Positions 26,325 to 35,268 of a DNA stretch of 41,833 bases are shown here, piece by piece. The position numbers were made by a program, and so were the translations under genes. The notes under the pieces were generated by a model that had not been told where the DNA came from, searched no databases, and saw only the letters and a list, made by a program, of their open reading frames with translations. Source of the DNA: Formivibrio citricus (GTDB lineage: Bacteria > Pseudomonadota > Gammaproteobacteria > Burkholderiales > Chitinibacteraceae); the NCBI RefSeq assembly GCF_900115065.1, contig NZ_FOVE01000010.1:64001-105833 (forward strand). Reading direction: 5' to 3'. Within the stretch, counting starts at the first letter, position 1; the number at the start of each line of letters is the position of its first letter.

Positions 26325-26797
26325 TAATCTCTTCGATGCGGCATGAACAGGATCGGCGACGCAATCCCGAATACCAGTGCCACGAGGATCAGGCAGGCCT
26401 TCACGCCGTTAACACCCGCCTCGACGAGAAGTTGTTGTGCCACGCTGTGGGCGGCGTCGGTTGGCAGTCTGGTGAGGTTGGCAATGCTCAACAGGGCCTG
26501 GACAGCCTTGTACATCGGCGTGCCGGGCACCATCGGAATCGCGGCGCAAATCGAATACACGGTGGGAATCATGCGGTGGCGTGAGGCCCACCACAGGGCG
26601 GCGAAGCCGATGACCATGCCGCCGAACAGGCTGCCCAGCACGATGTCGCCCCCGAAGTCGACGACCCCCTTGCGCACGGCATGGCCGAGCACCGCGAGCG
26701 TGCAGCAGGCCACGAGCGAACGTTTGGGAACGTTGAACAGCAGCGCAAAGCCCAATGCCGCCGGCGCGGCCCAGAGTTCAAGCAACCAGGCATTCAT
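26324..26797 (-). CDS. Threonine/serine exporter family protein, small (YjjB-type) subunit
   Basis: The product is 157 aa. ATG 26797 (MNAWLLELWAAPAALGFALL) gives the start. It has four to five hydrophobic segments and motifs of the ThrE C-terminal half (PF12821): LFNVPKRSLVACCTLAVLGH, FAALWWASRHRMIPTVYSIC and AAIPMVPGTPMYKAVQALL. It lies 10 bp after the larger subunit gene, so the two halves of a ThrE-type transporter are encoded separately, as in YjjP/YjjB. Substrate (threonine/serine, or dicarboxylates as for YjjPB) cannot be decided here. Confidence 0.86.
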   Translation of the reverse strand: MNAWLLELWAAPAALGFALLFNVPKRSLVACCTLAVLGHAVRKGVVDFGGDIVLGSLFGGMVIGFAALWWASRHRMIPTVYSICAAIPMVPGTPMYKAVQALLSIANLTRLPTDAAHSVAQQLLVEAGVNGVKACLILVALVFGIASPILFMPHRRD

Positions 26798-26807
26798 GGC
26801 GCGATCC

Positions 26808-27581
26808 TCACAAAAGGCGCAGCGCCAGGCTGACGCCGACGCCGATGCCGATGACAAAAACCACGCCCATCATGATTCGCACCATGCCGTTCAGGTAATT
26901 GGTGTGGAAGAGATCCGCTGCGCCGTTGATGAACGGTACGCCCGGAATCAGGAACAGAACCGAGGCGGCCATCGCCGCTTCGGACGCGGGAGTCTGCACG
27001 AGCTTCGCCAGCAGTCCGGTGACCAGCATGGCGACGAAACTGGATGCGGTGGCGAACATGAACGGCACGTAATGGCGTTTGTGCAGGAAAAGCCGCAGGG
27101 CCATGCCCAGCCCGCTGCCGATCGTGGTGCAGAGAATAGCCGCAACGTCGCCGCCGAAGAGCGCGGCAAAGCCGCCGCAAGCCAGCCCGACCAGTGCGGA
27201 AACCAGCCAGCGCGGGTACAGCAGCGGCGTTTTGGCGATCTCGGCAAAAACGGCTTCGGCATTGGCAATATCGATGCGGCCTTCTTCCATGTCGGAAACC
27301 GCATGTTCGACCGCGGTGAGCATGCTGAAATTGGCACCCATGTGCGGGGCCTTGCGAAAGGCCGTTTCGCGCAGGTTGTCTTTTTCCACGGTCACGCCGA
27401 TGTTGATCGAGGAAATCACCGTATCGGCTTTCTGCGCACCCAATATGGTGGCTACCCGGCGAATGATCGCGCTGGTGCGGGCGGTATCGCCGCCGGACTG
27501 GTGGGAAAGGATTCCGGCGGTCAGCGCCAGATCAAGGATCTGCTGCAAGGTGTAGGGCGAGCCGGGCTGTGCTGCGGTCAT
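26808..27581 (-). CDS. Threonine/serine exporter family protein, large (YjjP-type) subunit
   Basis: The product is 257 aa. The N-terminal soluble ThrE domain (PF06738) has LDLALTAGILSHQSGGDTAR and SINIGVTVEKDN. It is followed by about five membrane helices (WLVSALVGLACGGFAALFGG, FMFATASSFVAMLVTGLLA, VLFLIPGVPFINGAADL). The ATG at 27581 stands 175 bp from the divergent proB gene. It pairs with the small subunit gene downstream to form the complete exporter. Confidence 0.87.
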   Translation of the reverse strand: MTAAQPGSPYTLQQILDLALTAGILSHQSGGDTARTSAIIRRVATILGAQKADTVISSINIGVTVEKDNLRETAFRKAPHMGANFSMLTAVEHAVSDMEEGRIDIANAEAVFAEIAKTPLLYPRWLVSALVGLACGGFAALFGGDVAAILCTTIGSGLGMALRLFLHKRHYVPFMFATASSFVAMLVTGLLAKLVQTPASEAAMAASVLFLIPGVPFINGAADLFHTNYLNGMVRIMMGVVFVIGIGVGVSLALRLL

Positions 27582-27705
27582 GGAAATAAATCCGGTAACT
27601 CGTTATTCCGGCGAAGATTACACTGCGTCCGGGTGCATGGCTAGAGCGGATTTCGGCCAATCGTCCAGCAGTGTAGTGTAGGTTTTGCGACAAAATCCCG
27701 CGAGC

Positions 27706-27732
27706 TTGCCGTAGACCTATTCCCGCTATAAT
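27706..27732 (+). promoter_or_regulatory. proB: Possible sigma-70 promoter of proB
   Basis: A consensus -10 box TATAAT occurs at 27727-27732, with a -35-like TTGCCG at 27706-27711. The 15-bp spacer is shorter than optimal, which lowers confidence. The -10 box is 25 bp from the proB start. Confidence 0.45.
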
Positions 27733-27756
27733 GGGGGCCTTATTCGGGGACAAAAC

Positions 27757-28878
27757 ATGGCGCAAAGCATCATCCAATCCGCCCGCCGCATTGTGATCAA
27801 GGTGGGTTCCAGTCTGGTGACCAATGACGGCAAGGGGCTGGACCTGCATGCCCTGTCGCGCTGGGCGGCCGAGATTGCGCGCCTGCGCCAGCAGGGCAAG
27901 GATGTGGTGCTGGTGTCTTCCGGCGCGATTGCCGAAGGCGTGGCGCGGCTGGGCTGGAAGGAGAAGCCCTCGGCGGTTCACGAAAAACAGGCTGCGGCTG
28001 CCGTCGGGCAAATGGGCCTGTGCCAAGCCTACGAGAGCGCCTTCCGTGCCCATGGCCTCAACACGGCGCAGGTGCTGCTCACCCATGAAGACCTCAGCGA
28101 CCGCACCCGCTATCTCAACGCCCGCTCCACGCTGCTGACGCTGCTCAATCTGGGCGTGGTCCCGATCATCAACGAAAACGATACGGTGGTCACGGCCGAA
28201 ATCAAGTTTGGCGACAACGATACGCTGGGCGCGCTGGTGACCAACCTGATCGAAGGCGATGCGCTGATCATCCTCACTGACCAGAAAGGTCTGTTTACCG
28301 CCGACCCGCGCAAGGATCCGGCGGCGAAGCTGGTGTCCGAAGCCGAAGCCGGGGCGCCGGAGCTGGAAGAGATGGCCGGCGGCGCCGGCTCCAGTGTCGG
28401 TACAGGCGGCATGCTGACCAAGGTTCTGGCGGCCAAGCGCGCGGCACGCAGCGGTGCGGCGACGGTGATTGCCTGCGGACGCGAGGCGGACGTGCTGTGC
28501 CGTCTGGCGGCCGGTGAATCGATCGGCACGCAACTGGTAGCCAAGACTTCGCCTTTGGCAGCCAAAAAGCAATGGATCGCCGACCATCTGCAGCTCAAGG
28601 GGCGCGTGACGCTGGATGCCGGTGCGGTCAGGGCACTGCAGCAGCAGGGCTCCAGTTTGTTGCCGATCGGTGTGGCGGCGGTCGATGGCGAGTTCCTGCG
28701 CGGCGATGTGGTGAGTTGCATCGACGAATCCGGGCAGGAAATCGCGCGCGGCCTCATCAACTACGGTGCCGATGAAACCCGCCGCATCTTGCGGCTTCCA
28801 ACCGACCGCATCGAGGCGGCTCTCGGCTATATTGACGAGCCGGAATTGATCCATCGCGACAATCTGATCATCCTCTGA
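27757..28878 (+). CDS. proB: Glutamate 5-kinase
   Basis: The product is 373 aa. The N-terminal amino acid kinase domain has [58 protein letters not shown] and [20 protein letters not shown]. The C-terminal PUA domain begins [20 protein letters not shown]. It phosphorylates glutamate in the first step of proline synthesis, normally feedback-inhibited by proline. proA is not in the window. A bidirectional terminator separates it from the convergent CNP1 family gene. Confidence 0.96.
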   Translation: MAQSIIQSARRIVIKVGSSLVTNDGKGLDLHALSRWAAEIARLRQQGKDVVLVSSGAIAEGVARLGWKEKPSAVHEKQAAAAVGQMGLCQAYESAFRAHGLNTAQVLLTHEDLSDRTRYLNARSTLLTLLNLGVVPIINENDTVVTAEIKFGDNDTLGALVTNLIEGDALIILTDQKGLFTADPRKDPAAKLVSEAEAGAPELEEMAGGAGSSVGTGGMLTKVLAAKRAARSGAATVIACGREADVLCRLAAGESIGTQLVAKTSPLAAKKQWIADHLQLKGRVTLDAGAVRALQQQGSSLLPIGVAAVDGEFLRGDVVSCIDESGQEIARGLINYGADETRRILRLPTDRIEAALGYIDEPELIHRDNLIIL

Positions 28879-28896
28879 CCGGCTCTTCCGGATAGT

Positions 28897-28936
28897 AAAA
28901 ACCCCTTGCATCGGCGATGACAAGGGGTCTTGTTTT
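28897..28936. terminator. Bidirectional terminator between proB and the CNP1 family gene
   Basis: The stem ACCCCTTG / CAAGGGGT (28901-28908 with 28921-28928) is flanked by TTGTTTTT on the plus side and by TTTTTAC when read on the minus strand, so it can serve both convergent genes. Confidence 0.85.
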
Positions 28937-28947
28937 TCACAGATGGG

Positions 28948-29490
28948 TTACTTGAATTTCTGGGGTAACTCGCCGCCCCGTAGTACGTCGACGATGGTTT
29001 TGGCTGGATAAGACCCGCCATTGAAGCTGCAGAAATCCTTGATCAGCTCGCCTTGCCAGGCATTGCGCACGCCGAGATCGGCGACTTTCCATCTGACCCC
29101 TTCGGTGTTCTTCCAGGTTTGCTCCGCTGTTCCCCACGCATAGTTACGGTAGCGGCCGGAATAGCAATCCAGCCCTTCGAAGAATACGTTCCGTACGCCG
29201 CTTTTCGTGACGATGGCGACGGCATAGCGCAGGATATCGTCCTTGCCGACGGTGACCGAGTCGGCGGCGATTTCCACGCGGTTTTCCCCCATGTTCTTGC
29301 CGATCTTGTAGGCACGCCATTCCTTGAGTTTGGCAAGATCCGGCAGCGTGAATTCCTGTTCCGGGGGCGGCGGCGCGTTTTCCTTGTCGCGCTTGATCCA
29401 GGAAGAGACATCGCTTTCTTCCTTGTTGGCGGCACAGGCCAAGCCTGTTGCAAGAAAAAGGGTCAGACAGACAAGACGGCGAGGCAACAT
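28948..29490 (-). CDS. CNP1-like family periplasmic protein
   Basis: The product is 180 aa with an N-terminal signal peptide (LVCLTLFLATGLACA|ANKEE). The body matches the CNP1 (conserved neisserial protein, PF08750) pattern: LPDLAKLKEWRAYKIGKN, DDILRYAVAIVTKSGVRNVF and EGLDCYSGRYRNYAWG. The function is unknown. Such genes occur mainly in betaproteobacteria. It is convergent to proB and divergent from the tusA-like gene. Confidence 0.82.
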   Translation of the reverse strand: MLPRRLVCLTLFLATGLACAANKEESDVSSWIKRDKENAPPPPEQEFTLPDLAKLKEWRAYKIGKNMGENRVEIAADSVTVGKDDILRYAVAIVTKSGVRNVFFEGLDCYSGRYRNYAWGTAEQTWKNTEGVRWKVADLGVRNAWQGELIKDFCSFNGGSYPAKTIVDVLRGGELPQKFK

Positions 29491-29596
29491 GGTTCATTTC
29501 CATCTGGACAATGTGCGGAGCTTAGGGCTTGTCGCGCCGTGATTCAAGCCCGTCAAACAGGGTAAAATAGCTGCGGACCGTTTGTGAGAGCTTCCC

Positions 29597-29836
29597 ATGC
29601 CCGCCCGCCCGCAGCCAAACCAGGCAACCGATCTTTCCGGACTGAATTGCCCCTTGCCCATCCTGCGCACCAAGAAAGCGCTCGCGCCCATGCAAAGCGG
29701 CGAGTTGTTGCAGGTAACCTGCACCGATCCCGCCACGCCGACCGATTTTGCGGCTTTCTGCAAGCAAACCGGCAACGACCTGGTCGAACAGTGGCAGGAA
29801 GCCGACCGATTCATTTTTCTCATCAGGAAGCGCTGA
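29597..29836 (+). CDS. TusA/SirA-like sulfurtransferase
   Basis: The product is 79 aa. The signature CPxP motif is present ([20 protein letters not shown], with Cys18), followed by the beta-alpha-beta pattern of SirA/Tus[21 protein letters not shown] and [18 protein letters not shown]. Family members carry persulfide sulfur for tRNA 2-thiolation or in sulfur metabolism. It starts 106 bp from the divergent CNP1 family gene and ends 2 bp before pyrC, so the two are probably co-transcribed. Confidence 0.88.
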   Translation: MPARPQPNQATDLSGLNCPLPILRTKKALAPMQSGELLQVTCTDPATPTDFAAFCKQTGNDLVEQWQEADRFIFLIRKR

Positions 29837-29838
29837 CC

Positions 29839-30873
29839 ATGACCCAGACCCTTACGATTGCCCGTCCCGACGACTGGCACCTGCACCTGCGCGACGGCGA
29901 GCTGATGGCCAGCGTGGTAGCGCATTCGGCGCGCGAATTCGCCCGCGCCATCATCATGCCCAATTTGCGCCCGCCGGTGCTGACCGTAGCCGATGCCGCA
30001 GCCTACCGCGCGCGCATCCTCGCCGCCCTGCCTGCCGGCAGCGATTTCCAGCCGCTGATGACGCTCTACCTCACCGACAACACCCCGCCTGCCGAGATCG
30101 AAAAAGCCAAGGCCAGCGGTTTCATCTATGCGCTCAAGCTGTATCCGGCCGGGGCAACCACCAATTCGGACAGCGGTGTGACCAGCTTCGACAAGGTGAT
30201 GCCGACGCTGGAAAAGATGGCCGAAATGGGCTTGCCGATGCTGGTGCACGGTGAAGTCACCGATCCGGCGGTCGACGTCTTCGACCGCGAAGCCGTGTTC
30301 ATCGAAACCGTGCTGCAACCGCTGATCGCGCGCCTGCCGCAGCTCAAGGTCGTCATGGAGCACATCACCACCGCGCAAGCGGCCGAATTTGTGCTGAACG
30401 CGCCGGCCAATGTCGCTGCGACCGTGACGGCGCATCACCTGTTGATGAACCGCAACGCGCTGTTCCAGGGCGGCGTGCGCCCGCACCATTACTGCTTGCC
30501 GGTGCTCAAGCGCGAAACGCACCGCAGCAAGCTGGTAGAAGTGGTAACGAGCGGCAGCAGCAAGTTCTTTCTCGGCACCGACAGCGCGCCGCATGCCAAG
30601 CACACCAAGGAAGCGCCGTGCGGTTGCGCCGGCATGTACACCGCGCACGCCGCGCTGCCGCTGTATGCCGAGGTGTTCGATGCTGCCGGCGCGCTCGACA
30701 AGCTGGAAGCCTTCGCCAGCCGCAACGGCCCGGCGTTCTACGGCTTGCCGGTCAACCAAGGCACGGTGACTCTGGCGAAGGAAAGCTGGACTGTGCCGGC
30801 CGAATACCCGTTCGGCTCGCATAGCGTGGTTCCGCTGCGCGCGGGCGAAACGATGGCATGGCGTCTGACATGA
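29839..30873 (+). CDS. pyrC: Dihydroorotase (class II, homodimeric type)
   Basis: The product is 344 aa. ATG 29839 begins [20 protein letters not shown], containing the metal-binding HLH; the long frame upstream of it is only the overlapping tusA-like gene. The carboxylated lysine lies in [17 protein letters not shown], further metal ligands in MLVHGEVTD and [11 protein letters not shown], and the catalytic Asp in [16 protein letters not shown]. It forms dihydroorotate in pyrimidine synthesis. The length and motifs match E. coli PyrC, not the PyrB-associated inactive PyrC' form. Confidence 0.96.
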   Translation: MTQTLTIARPDDWHLHLRDGELMASVVAHSAREFARAIIMPNLRPPVLTVADAAAYRARILAALPAGSDFQPLMTLYLTDNTPPAEIEKAKASGFIYALKLYPAGATTNSDSGVTSFDKVMPTLEKMAEMGLPMLVHGEVTDPAVDVFDREAVFIETVLQPLIARLPQLKVVMEHITTAQAAEFVLNAPANVAATVTAHHLLMNRNALFQGGVRPHHYCLPVLKRETHRSKLVEVVTSGSSKFFLGTDSAPHAKHTKEAPCGCAGMYTAHAALPLYAEVFDAAGALDKLEAFASRNGPAFYGLPVNQGTVTLAKESWTVPAEYPFGSHSVVPLRAGETMAWRLT

Positions 30874-31352
30874 CCGTCATCGTTCATCGCACCGCAGGCC
30901 AGCCGGCCTGGTGGCTGTTTGGGGCCGGGCTGGCATTTGCCGCCTGGTGGGGCCTGCCGCTGCTGGAAAATCCGCAACTGGAAAACCACTTTTTCGGCCT
31001 GTTCTGGTATTCCATGCTGGCCTTGGGTGCTGTTCTCTGGGCATTCCCCTCCGAACAGTGCGTGACCGCCAGCCATATCGAGCGCCGGTATTGCCTGTTT
31101 GGAGTGGCCCCAATCTGGAGCCAGTGTCATGTCGTCGGCGATTTTTCCGGAATCGCGCTGGACCAGGAACCGGGCTTGTTCGGCCGGGACAGCGTATGGC
31201 TGCTGTTCAAGGGCAAGGATGGCGTGCCGCCGCTGGTATTCGCACGTTACCGGGCGACGGTGGCGCAGATTGCCGCTGCGCAGGCCAAGGCGGAGGAGCT
31301 GGCACGCCTCACGGGATTGCCGTTTGCCCTGGAGAGCGAATCGGGCGGATAA
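30870..31352 (+). CDS. Hypothetical membrane protein between pyrC and rnpB
   Basis: I do not recognise this family. ATG 30870 overlaps the pyrC stop (ATGA); an in-frame ATG at 30858 is also possible. The product is about 160 aa with two N-terminal hydrophobic helices ([19 protein letters not shown] and [20 protein letters not shown]) in a short hairpin arrangement. A soluble C-terminal part follows ([40 protein letters not shown]), ending in an Ala/Lys/Glu-rich helix. The layout resembles small bacterial PH-like membrane proteins, but this is only an impression. Overlap with pyrC suggests coupling. Confidence 0.75.
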   Translation: MTVIVHRTAGQPAWWLFGAGLAFAAWWGLPLLENPQLENHFFGLFWYSMLALGAVLWAFPSEQCVTASHIERRYCLFGVAPIWSQCHVVGDFSGIALDQEPGLFGRDSVWLLFKGKDGVPPLVFARYRATVAQIAAAQAKAEELARLTGLPFALESESGG

Positions 31353-31360
31353 TCCGTTCC

Positions 31361-31767
31361 GCGAAGCAGGCCAGACAGCCGCTGCCCGCCTCTGGCGGGG
31401 GGAGGAAAGTCCGGGCTCCATCGGGCAGAATGCCGGCTAACGGCCGGGCGCCGCGAGGCGACGGAAAGTGCAACAGAGAGCTGAACCGCCGATGGCTCAT
31501 TACTTCGGTAGTGGGATCAGGCAAGGGTGAAAAGGTGTACCTCGCAAGAGGAGCAGGCGCAAGCCTGTCGGTAAGAGCGCACCGCGGACGTGGCAACACG
31601 GACGGCAGGGTAAACCCCATTCGGAGCAAGACCAAGCAGCAAGCGTTGACGTGGCCCACCGAGCTTGCGGGTGTGTTGCTGGAGCCCAGTGGCAACACTG
31701 GGCCTAGAGGAATGGCTGTCACGGCGGGTAACCGCCGCACAGAACCCGGCTTACCGGCCGGCTTCGC
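31361..31767 (+). ncRNA. rnpB: RNase P RNA (class A)
   Basis: The sequence contains the universal elements in order: GAAGCAGGCCAGACAGCCGC at the 5' end, GAGGAAAGTCCGGGCTCC, GGAAAGTGCAACAGAGAG, GTGAAAAGGTG, AGGAGCAGGCGCAAGCCTG, GTAAACCCC, then CTAGAGGAATGGCTGTCAC, and the 3' ACAGAACCCGGCTTACCGGC. Short open frames across it are not genes. It is the catalytic component of tRNA 5'-end processing. Ends are set by alignment with the E. coli RNA by eye and may shift by a few bases. Confidence 0.96.
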
Positions 31768-31780
31768 ATTTCAAATAAAC

Positions 31781-31823
31781 TTTGGCGCTGTTGTTCGGAT
31801 GAACAGCAGCGCCAATTTTTTTG
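31781..31823 (+). terminator. rnpB: Rho-independent terminator after rnpB
   Basis: TTGGCGCTGTTGTTC pairs with GAACAGCAGCGCCAA, with a few mispaired bases near the loop, followed by seven Ts. It is also at the 3' side of the convergent TerC family gene. Confidence 0.92.
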
Positions 31824-31844
31824 TGTGTACCGGCGGTCGATCCT

Positions 31845-32570
31845 TTATTTGACCAGACGGATTTCCGAGACGGCCTTGCTGGAGCGAGTTGCTGCGGTAC
31901 GCAGCTTGGCCAGATGGCCACCGCCCAGCACGGCCACCAGGATCAGGGCATAAAGGCCGATACTGATGAAGGGATGTTCGGCAAAGAAGGCTTTGGACAG
32001 CGGTTCGCTGACGATCATGTTGGCGGCGGTCCAGGCCAGAATCCCCGCGCCCAGATAGGTAATCAACGGGAAGCGTTCGACCAGTTTGAGGACCATGCTG
32101 CTTCCCCAGACCACCAGCGGCACGCTGATCAGCAAGCCCATGACCACCAGCGCGAAGCTGCCATGAGCAGCGCCTGCAACGGCCAGTACGTTGTCCAGCC
32201 CCATTACGGCATCGGCGATGATCACGGTTTTCATGGCGCTCCAGAGACTGGCGTGCTGTTGACCGTCATGATGTTCGTCCTTGGCGTCCGCCAGCAGGTT
32301 GAAGGCAATCCAGACCAGCGCCGCGCCGCCGGCCAGCAACAGCCCCGGGATTTTCAACAGCCAGACTACGGCCAGCGTCATCAGCGCCCGTACGCCGATG
32401 GCCCCGATCGTGCCCCAGACAATGGCTTTCTTTTGCTGGTGCGCCGGCAAATTGCGCGCCGCCAGGGCAATGACGATGGCGTTGTCGCCTGCCAGAACCA
32501 GGTCGATGACGATGATGGCGAGAAGTGCCGAGAAAAAATCGGCGGTGAAGAAGGATGTAACGAGTTCCAT
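31845..32570 (-). CDS. TerC family integral membrane protein (YjbE-type)
   Basis: The product is 241 aa with about seven membrane helices. The TerC-family acidic motifs are visible: DLVLAGDNAIVIALAARNLP near the N-terminus and VIIADAVMGLDNVLAVAGAA in the middle. AAGGAG lies upstream of ATG 32570. The TerC/YjbE/Alx superfamily is associated with Mn2+ export, including metalation of exported proteins. The yybP-ykoY riboswitch in its leader strongly supports a Mn2+-linked role here. Confidence 0.9.
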   Translation of the reverse strand: MELVTSFFTADFFSALLAIIVIDLVLAGDNAIVIALAARNLPAHQQKKAIVWGTIGAIGVRALMTLAVVWLLKIPGLLLAGGAALVWIAFNLLADAKDEHHDGQQHASLWSAMKTVIIADAVMGLDNVLAVAGAAHGSFALVVMGLLISVPLVVWGSSMVLKLVERFPLITYLGAGILAWTAANMIVSEPLSKAFFAEHPFISIGLYALILVAVLGGGHLAKLRTAATRSSKAVSEIRLVK

Positions 32571-32591
32571 GTCCGGCTCCTTGGCTTGAGT

Positions 32592-32658
32592 AAAAAAACC
32601 TCAGACACCGGATATTGGAAGAGGGGCAACCTGTGCCGGTGCTTCCGGATATCCGGTG
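32592..32658 (-). terminator. Expression-platform terminator of the Mn2+ riboswitch
   Basis: On the minus strand CACCGGATAT plus GGAAG pairs with CTTCC plus ATATCCGGTG, followed by GAGG and seven Ts (32598-32592). The 5' arm begins immediately after the aptamer's closing strand, so aptamer folding and terminator formation can compete. Confidence 0.8.
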
Positions 32659-32772
32659 CGGCAAAGGTCTTGCTCGACAATCTGGATTGTCTACATGGCC
32701 GGAGGCGATGCCTCGAAGTGACGACCATGAATCCGGCTTGCGCCGGTGAGCTACTCCCCTTCGGAGGGTGAT
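32658..32772 (-). promoter_or_regulatory. yybP-ykoY manganese riboswitch
   Basis: Read on the minus strand, the leader has the class signature: CGAAGGGGAGTAGC (32763-32750), GGTCGTCA in the second domain, a paired stem GAGGCATCGCCTC, and the 3' strand AGCAAGACCTTTGCC. The GAAGG at the 5' side pairs with CCTTT at the 3' side as P1. This motif senses Mn2+ and controls Mn2+ exporters of the TerC/MntP kinds; here it lies about 90 bp before a TerC family gene with a terminator in between. Boundaries are estimated. Confidence 0.88.
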
Positions 32773-32837
32773 TCAATTATTACAAGATTGATGACCGGAG
32801 AAAACTGTGAAAGTTCACCCCGGCACAAATTTTTTCT

Positions 32838-33098
32838 TTACAGGGCATCCTGAGGGTTGTCTCCGCCCGCTTTCCTTTCCAGTTCCGCGATGCGGCTTTC
32901 CAGCTCGCTGAGTTTTTCCCGGGATTTGACCAGCAAGGCTTGCTGGATCTCGAATTCTTCGCGGGTGACCAGATCCAGCTTGGTGAAGGCGCTGGCCATC
33001 ATGGCGCGGACGTTCTTTTCCACGTCCTTGGCCGGGCTGTTGGCAATGGCTGCGGCAATCTTGCCGGCGATTTCATCGAAAAACTTTTCTTTCAGCAT
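32838..33098 (-). CDS. ubiK: UbiK (YqiC/BMFP domain) ubiquinone biosynthesis accessory factor
   Basis: The product is 86 aa. An N-terminal amphipathic region (MLKEKFFDEIAGKIAAAIAN) is followed by AKDVEKNVRAMMASAFTKLD, VTREEFEIQQALLVKSREKL and a C-terminal coiled coil (SELESRIAELERKAGG), which is the PF04380 pattern. UbiK assists the UbiJ-containing complex in aerobic ubiquinone synthesis; the family has also been described as trimeric membrane-fusogenic proteins. It is divergent from glnK, a common arrangement in betaproteobacteria. Confidence 0.9.
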   Translation of the reverse strand: MLKEKFFDEIAGKIAAAIANSPAKDVEKNVRAMMASAFTKLDLVTREEFEIQQALLVKSREKLSELESRIAELERKAGGDNPQDAL

Positions 33099-33188
33099 GA
33101 CAAGACTCCTTGGGTGGTTCTATTTTCAGTTTATCAGAAACGCGCGTTTACCCAACCAACCGATTTACGGGATTTCCCTGATAGGAGA

Positions 33189-33245
33189 GCACCATAGTTG
33201 TGCGTCGTGTCGGTGCGTAAGGTTTGCGGAGCGCAGGGATGGTGC
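33189..33245 (+). promoter_or_regulatory. Two NtrC-like binding sites upstream of glnK
   Basis: GCACCATAGTTGTGC (33189-33203) and GCGCAGGGATGGTGC (33231-33245) both fit the NtrC dyad GCAC-N7-GTGC, the second with one mismatch. Their centres are 42 bp apart, close to four helical turns, and lie about 130 and 90 bp upstream of the predicted start of transcription, a normal enhancer position. A weaker third half-match (GCGTCGTGTCGGTGC) lies at 33202-33216. Confidence 0.75.
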
Positions 33246-33297
33246 AAACCCCCGCCCGGTCGGGCCGGAATGGCTGGAAAACAGCCTTTTTGAGGTC

Positions 33298-33313
33298 TGG
33301 CATGCTTTATGCT
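33298..33313 (+). promoter_or_regulatory. Sigma-54 (-24/-12) promoter of glnK-amtB
   Basis: TGGCATGCTTTATGCT matches the consensus TGGCACG-N4-TTGCW with the invariant GG and GC 10 bases apart. The predicted start of transcription is near 33325, leaving a leader of about 37 bases before glnK. Confidence 0.85.
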
Positions 33314-33319
33314 CAATGA

Positions 33320-33700
<381 letters not shown>

Positions 33701-33730
33701 GCGAAAAGATAATCAAAGGAGAACCTCAAG

Positions 33731-35131
33731 ATGAAAAAATTGCTAGCCCTGATCGCCCTGTTTGGTGCGATGACACTGGCGGCGCCGTGCTTTGCCGATG
33801 CATCCGCGCCTGCCAGCGCGGCTGTAACCGCTTCTGCCGTGACCGCTTCCGATACCGCGGCAGCCAGCGCGCCTGCCGCTGCTCCGGCCCCGACCGCACC
33901 GTTTGAAACCGAAGCCAAGAACATCAACTCCGGCGATACAGCCTGGATGCTGATTTCCACGGCCCTGGTGCTGTTCATGACCATTCCGGGTCTGGCGCTG
34001 TTCTATGGCGGCATGGTCCGCAAGAAAAACGTGCTGGCCACACTGATGCAGTCTTTCGCGATCACCGCACTGATGACCGTGTTGTGGGTCGTGATCGGCT
34101 ACTCGCTGGCGTTTACGCCGGGCGGCTCGTTCCTGGGCGGCTTCTCGCGCGTGATGCTTGAAGGCGTGACCTTCTTCAAGGAAGCCGGCAAGCTGTCCGT
34201 GAGCCACCTTGCAACTTCGATCCCGGAATCGGTGTTCGTGATGTTCCAGATGACCTTCGCGATCATCACCCCGGCGCTGATTTGCGGCGCCTTCGCCGAG
34301 CGCATGAAATTCTCCGCGATGCTGGCTTTCATGACCGTCTGGTTCCTGGCTGTTTACGTGCCGGTGGCCCACATGGTCTGGGAACCGGGTGGCTGGATGG
34401 CGGCTGCGGGCGTGCTCGATTTCGCCGGTGGTACCGTGGTGCACATCAATGCCGGTGTCGCGGGTCTGGTCTGTGCACTCGTCATGGGCAAGCGCGTGGG
34501 CTATGGCAAGGAATCCATGATGCCGCACAACCTGGTGCTGTCGCTGGTTGGTGCCGCGATGCTGTGGGTGGGCTGGTTCGGCTTCAACGCCGGTTCCGCC
34601 GTGGCGGCCGATGGTCGTGCCGGCATGGCCATGCTCGTGACCCATGTGGCTTGTGCAGCAGCAGCGCTGTCCTGGATGTTCGCCGAGTGGATCAACAAGG
34701 GCAAGCCGTCCGTTCTGGGCATCATCTCCGGTGCCGTGGCGGGTCTCGTGGCAATCACTCCGGCTGCCGGTTTCGTCGGTGTGAAGGGTGCTCTGATCAT
34801 CGGTCTGCTCTCCGGCGCGGTTTGCTTCTGGACCGCTGTTCACCTCAAGCACATCCTGGGTTATGACGATTCCCTCGACGCCTTCGGCGTACACGGCATC
34901 GGCGGTATCCTGGGCGCCATCCTGACCGGCTTCTTCGCCGTCAAGGATATCGGCGGTGTCGACGGCAACGTGCTGCTGCAACTCAAGGGCGTGCTGTTCA
35001 CCGTGGTTTACTCCGGCGTGCTGACTTTCGTCATCCTCAAGGCGGTCGATGTGGTCTTTGGCCTGCGTGTTCCGGAAGAGGAAGAACGCGAAGGGCTGGA
35101 TCTTACCCAGCACGGCGAGCGCGTCGAATAA
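33731..35131 (+). CDS. amtB: Ammonium transporter AmtB
   Basis: The product is 466 aa. A signal peptide (LLALIALFGAMTLAAPCFA) is followed by an Ala/Pro-rich extension of about 45 residues and then eleven membrane helices. Conserved elements include DTAWMLISTALVLFMTIPGL, FYGGMVRKKNVLATLMQSF, AFAERMKFSAML (in GAFAERMKF), AGGTVVHINAGVAGLVCAL with the first pore His, and DAFGVHGIGGILGAILTGFF with the second. It conducts ammonium and is gated by GlnK. The N-terminal extension is longer than in E. coli AmtB. Confidence 0.96.
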   Translation: MKKLLALIALFGAMTLAAPCFADASAPASAAVTASAVTASDTAAASAPAAAPAPTAPFETEAKNINSGDTAWMLISTALVLFMTIPGLALFYGGMVRKKNVLATLMQSFAITALMTVLWVVIGYSLAFTPGGSFLGGFSRVMLEGVTFFKEAGKLSVSHLATSIPESVFVMFQMTFAIITPALICGAFAERMKFSAMLAFMTVWFLAVYVPVAHMVWEPGGWMAAAGVLDFAGGTVVHINAGVAGLVCALVMGKRVGYGKESMMPHNLVLSLVGAAMLWVGWFGFNAGSAVAADGRAGMAMLVTHVACAAAALSWMFAEWINKGKPSVLGIISGAVAGLVAITPAAGFVGVKGALIIGLLSGAVCFWTAVHLKHILGYDDSLDAFGVHGIGGILGAILTGFFAVKDIGGVDGNVLLQLKGVLFTVVYSGVLTFVILKAVDVVFGLRVPEEEEREGLDLTQHGERVE

Positions 35132-35180
35132 TTCGCTCCTCCCATGCACTTGTCGCAATAGCAGCAAGTGCATGCCTCTG

Positions 35181-35207
35181 AGCCCGGCTTTGGCCGGGCT
35201 TTTTTTC
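35181..35207 (+). terminator. Rho-independent terminator after amtB
   Basis: AGCCCGGC / GCCGGGCT with a TTTG loop is followed by seven further Ts. It lies 50 bp past the amtB stop. Confidence 0.93.
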
Positions 35208-35268
35208 GTTTTCCACTGGCTTTTCCCGGAGTAGACTCCCCGCTTTTCCGATTGGCTGGTTGATTCGC

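Noticed and set aside
31309-31852. Open frames on both strands over the RNase P RNA gene
   Set aside because: The region is rnpB; conserved RNA elements explain the sequence and no protein features are present.
31821-32771. A 316-residue open frame on the plus strand
   Set aside because: It is antisense to the TerC family gene and its riboswitch.
33743-35173. A 476-residue open frame on the minus strand
   Set aside because: It is antisense to amtB with His/Asp/Glu-rich shadow composition, and includes the terminator side.
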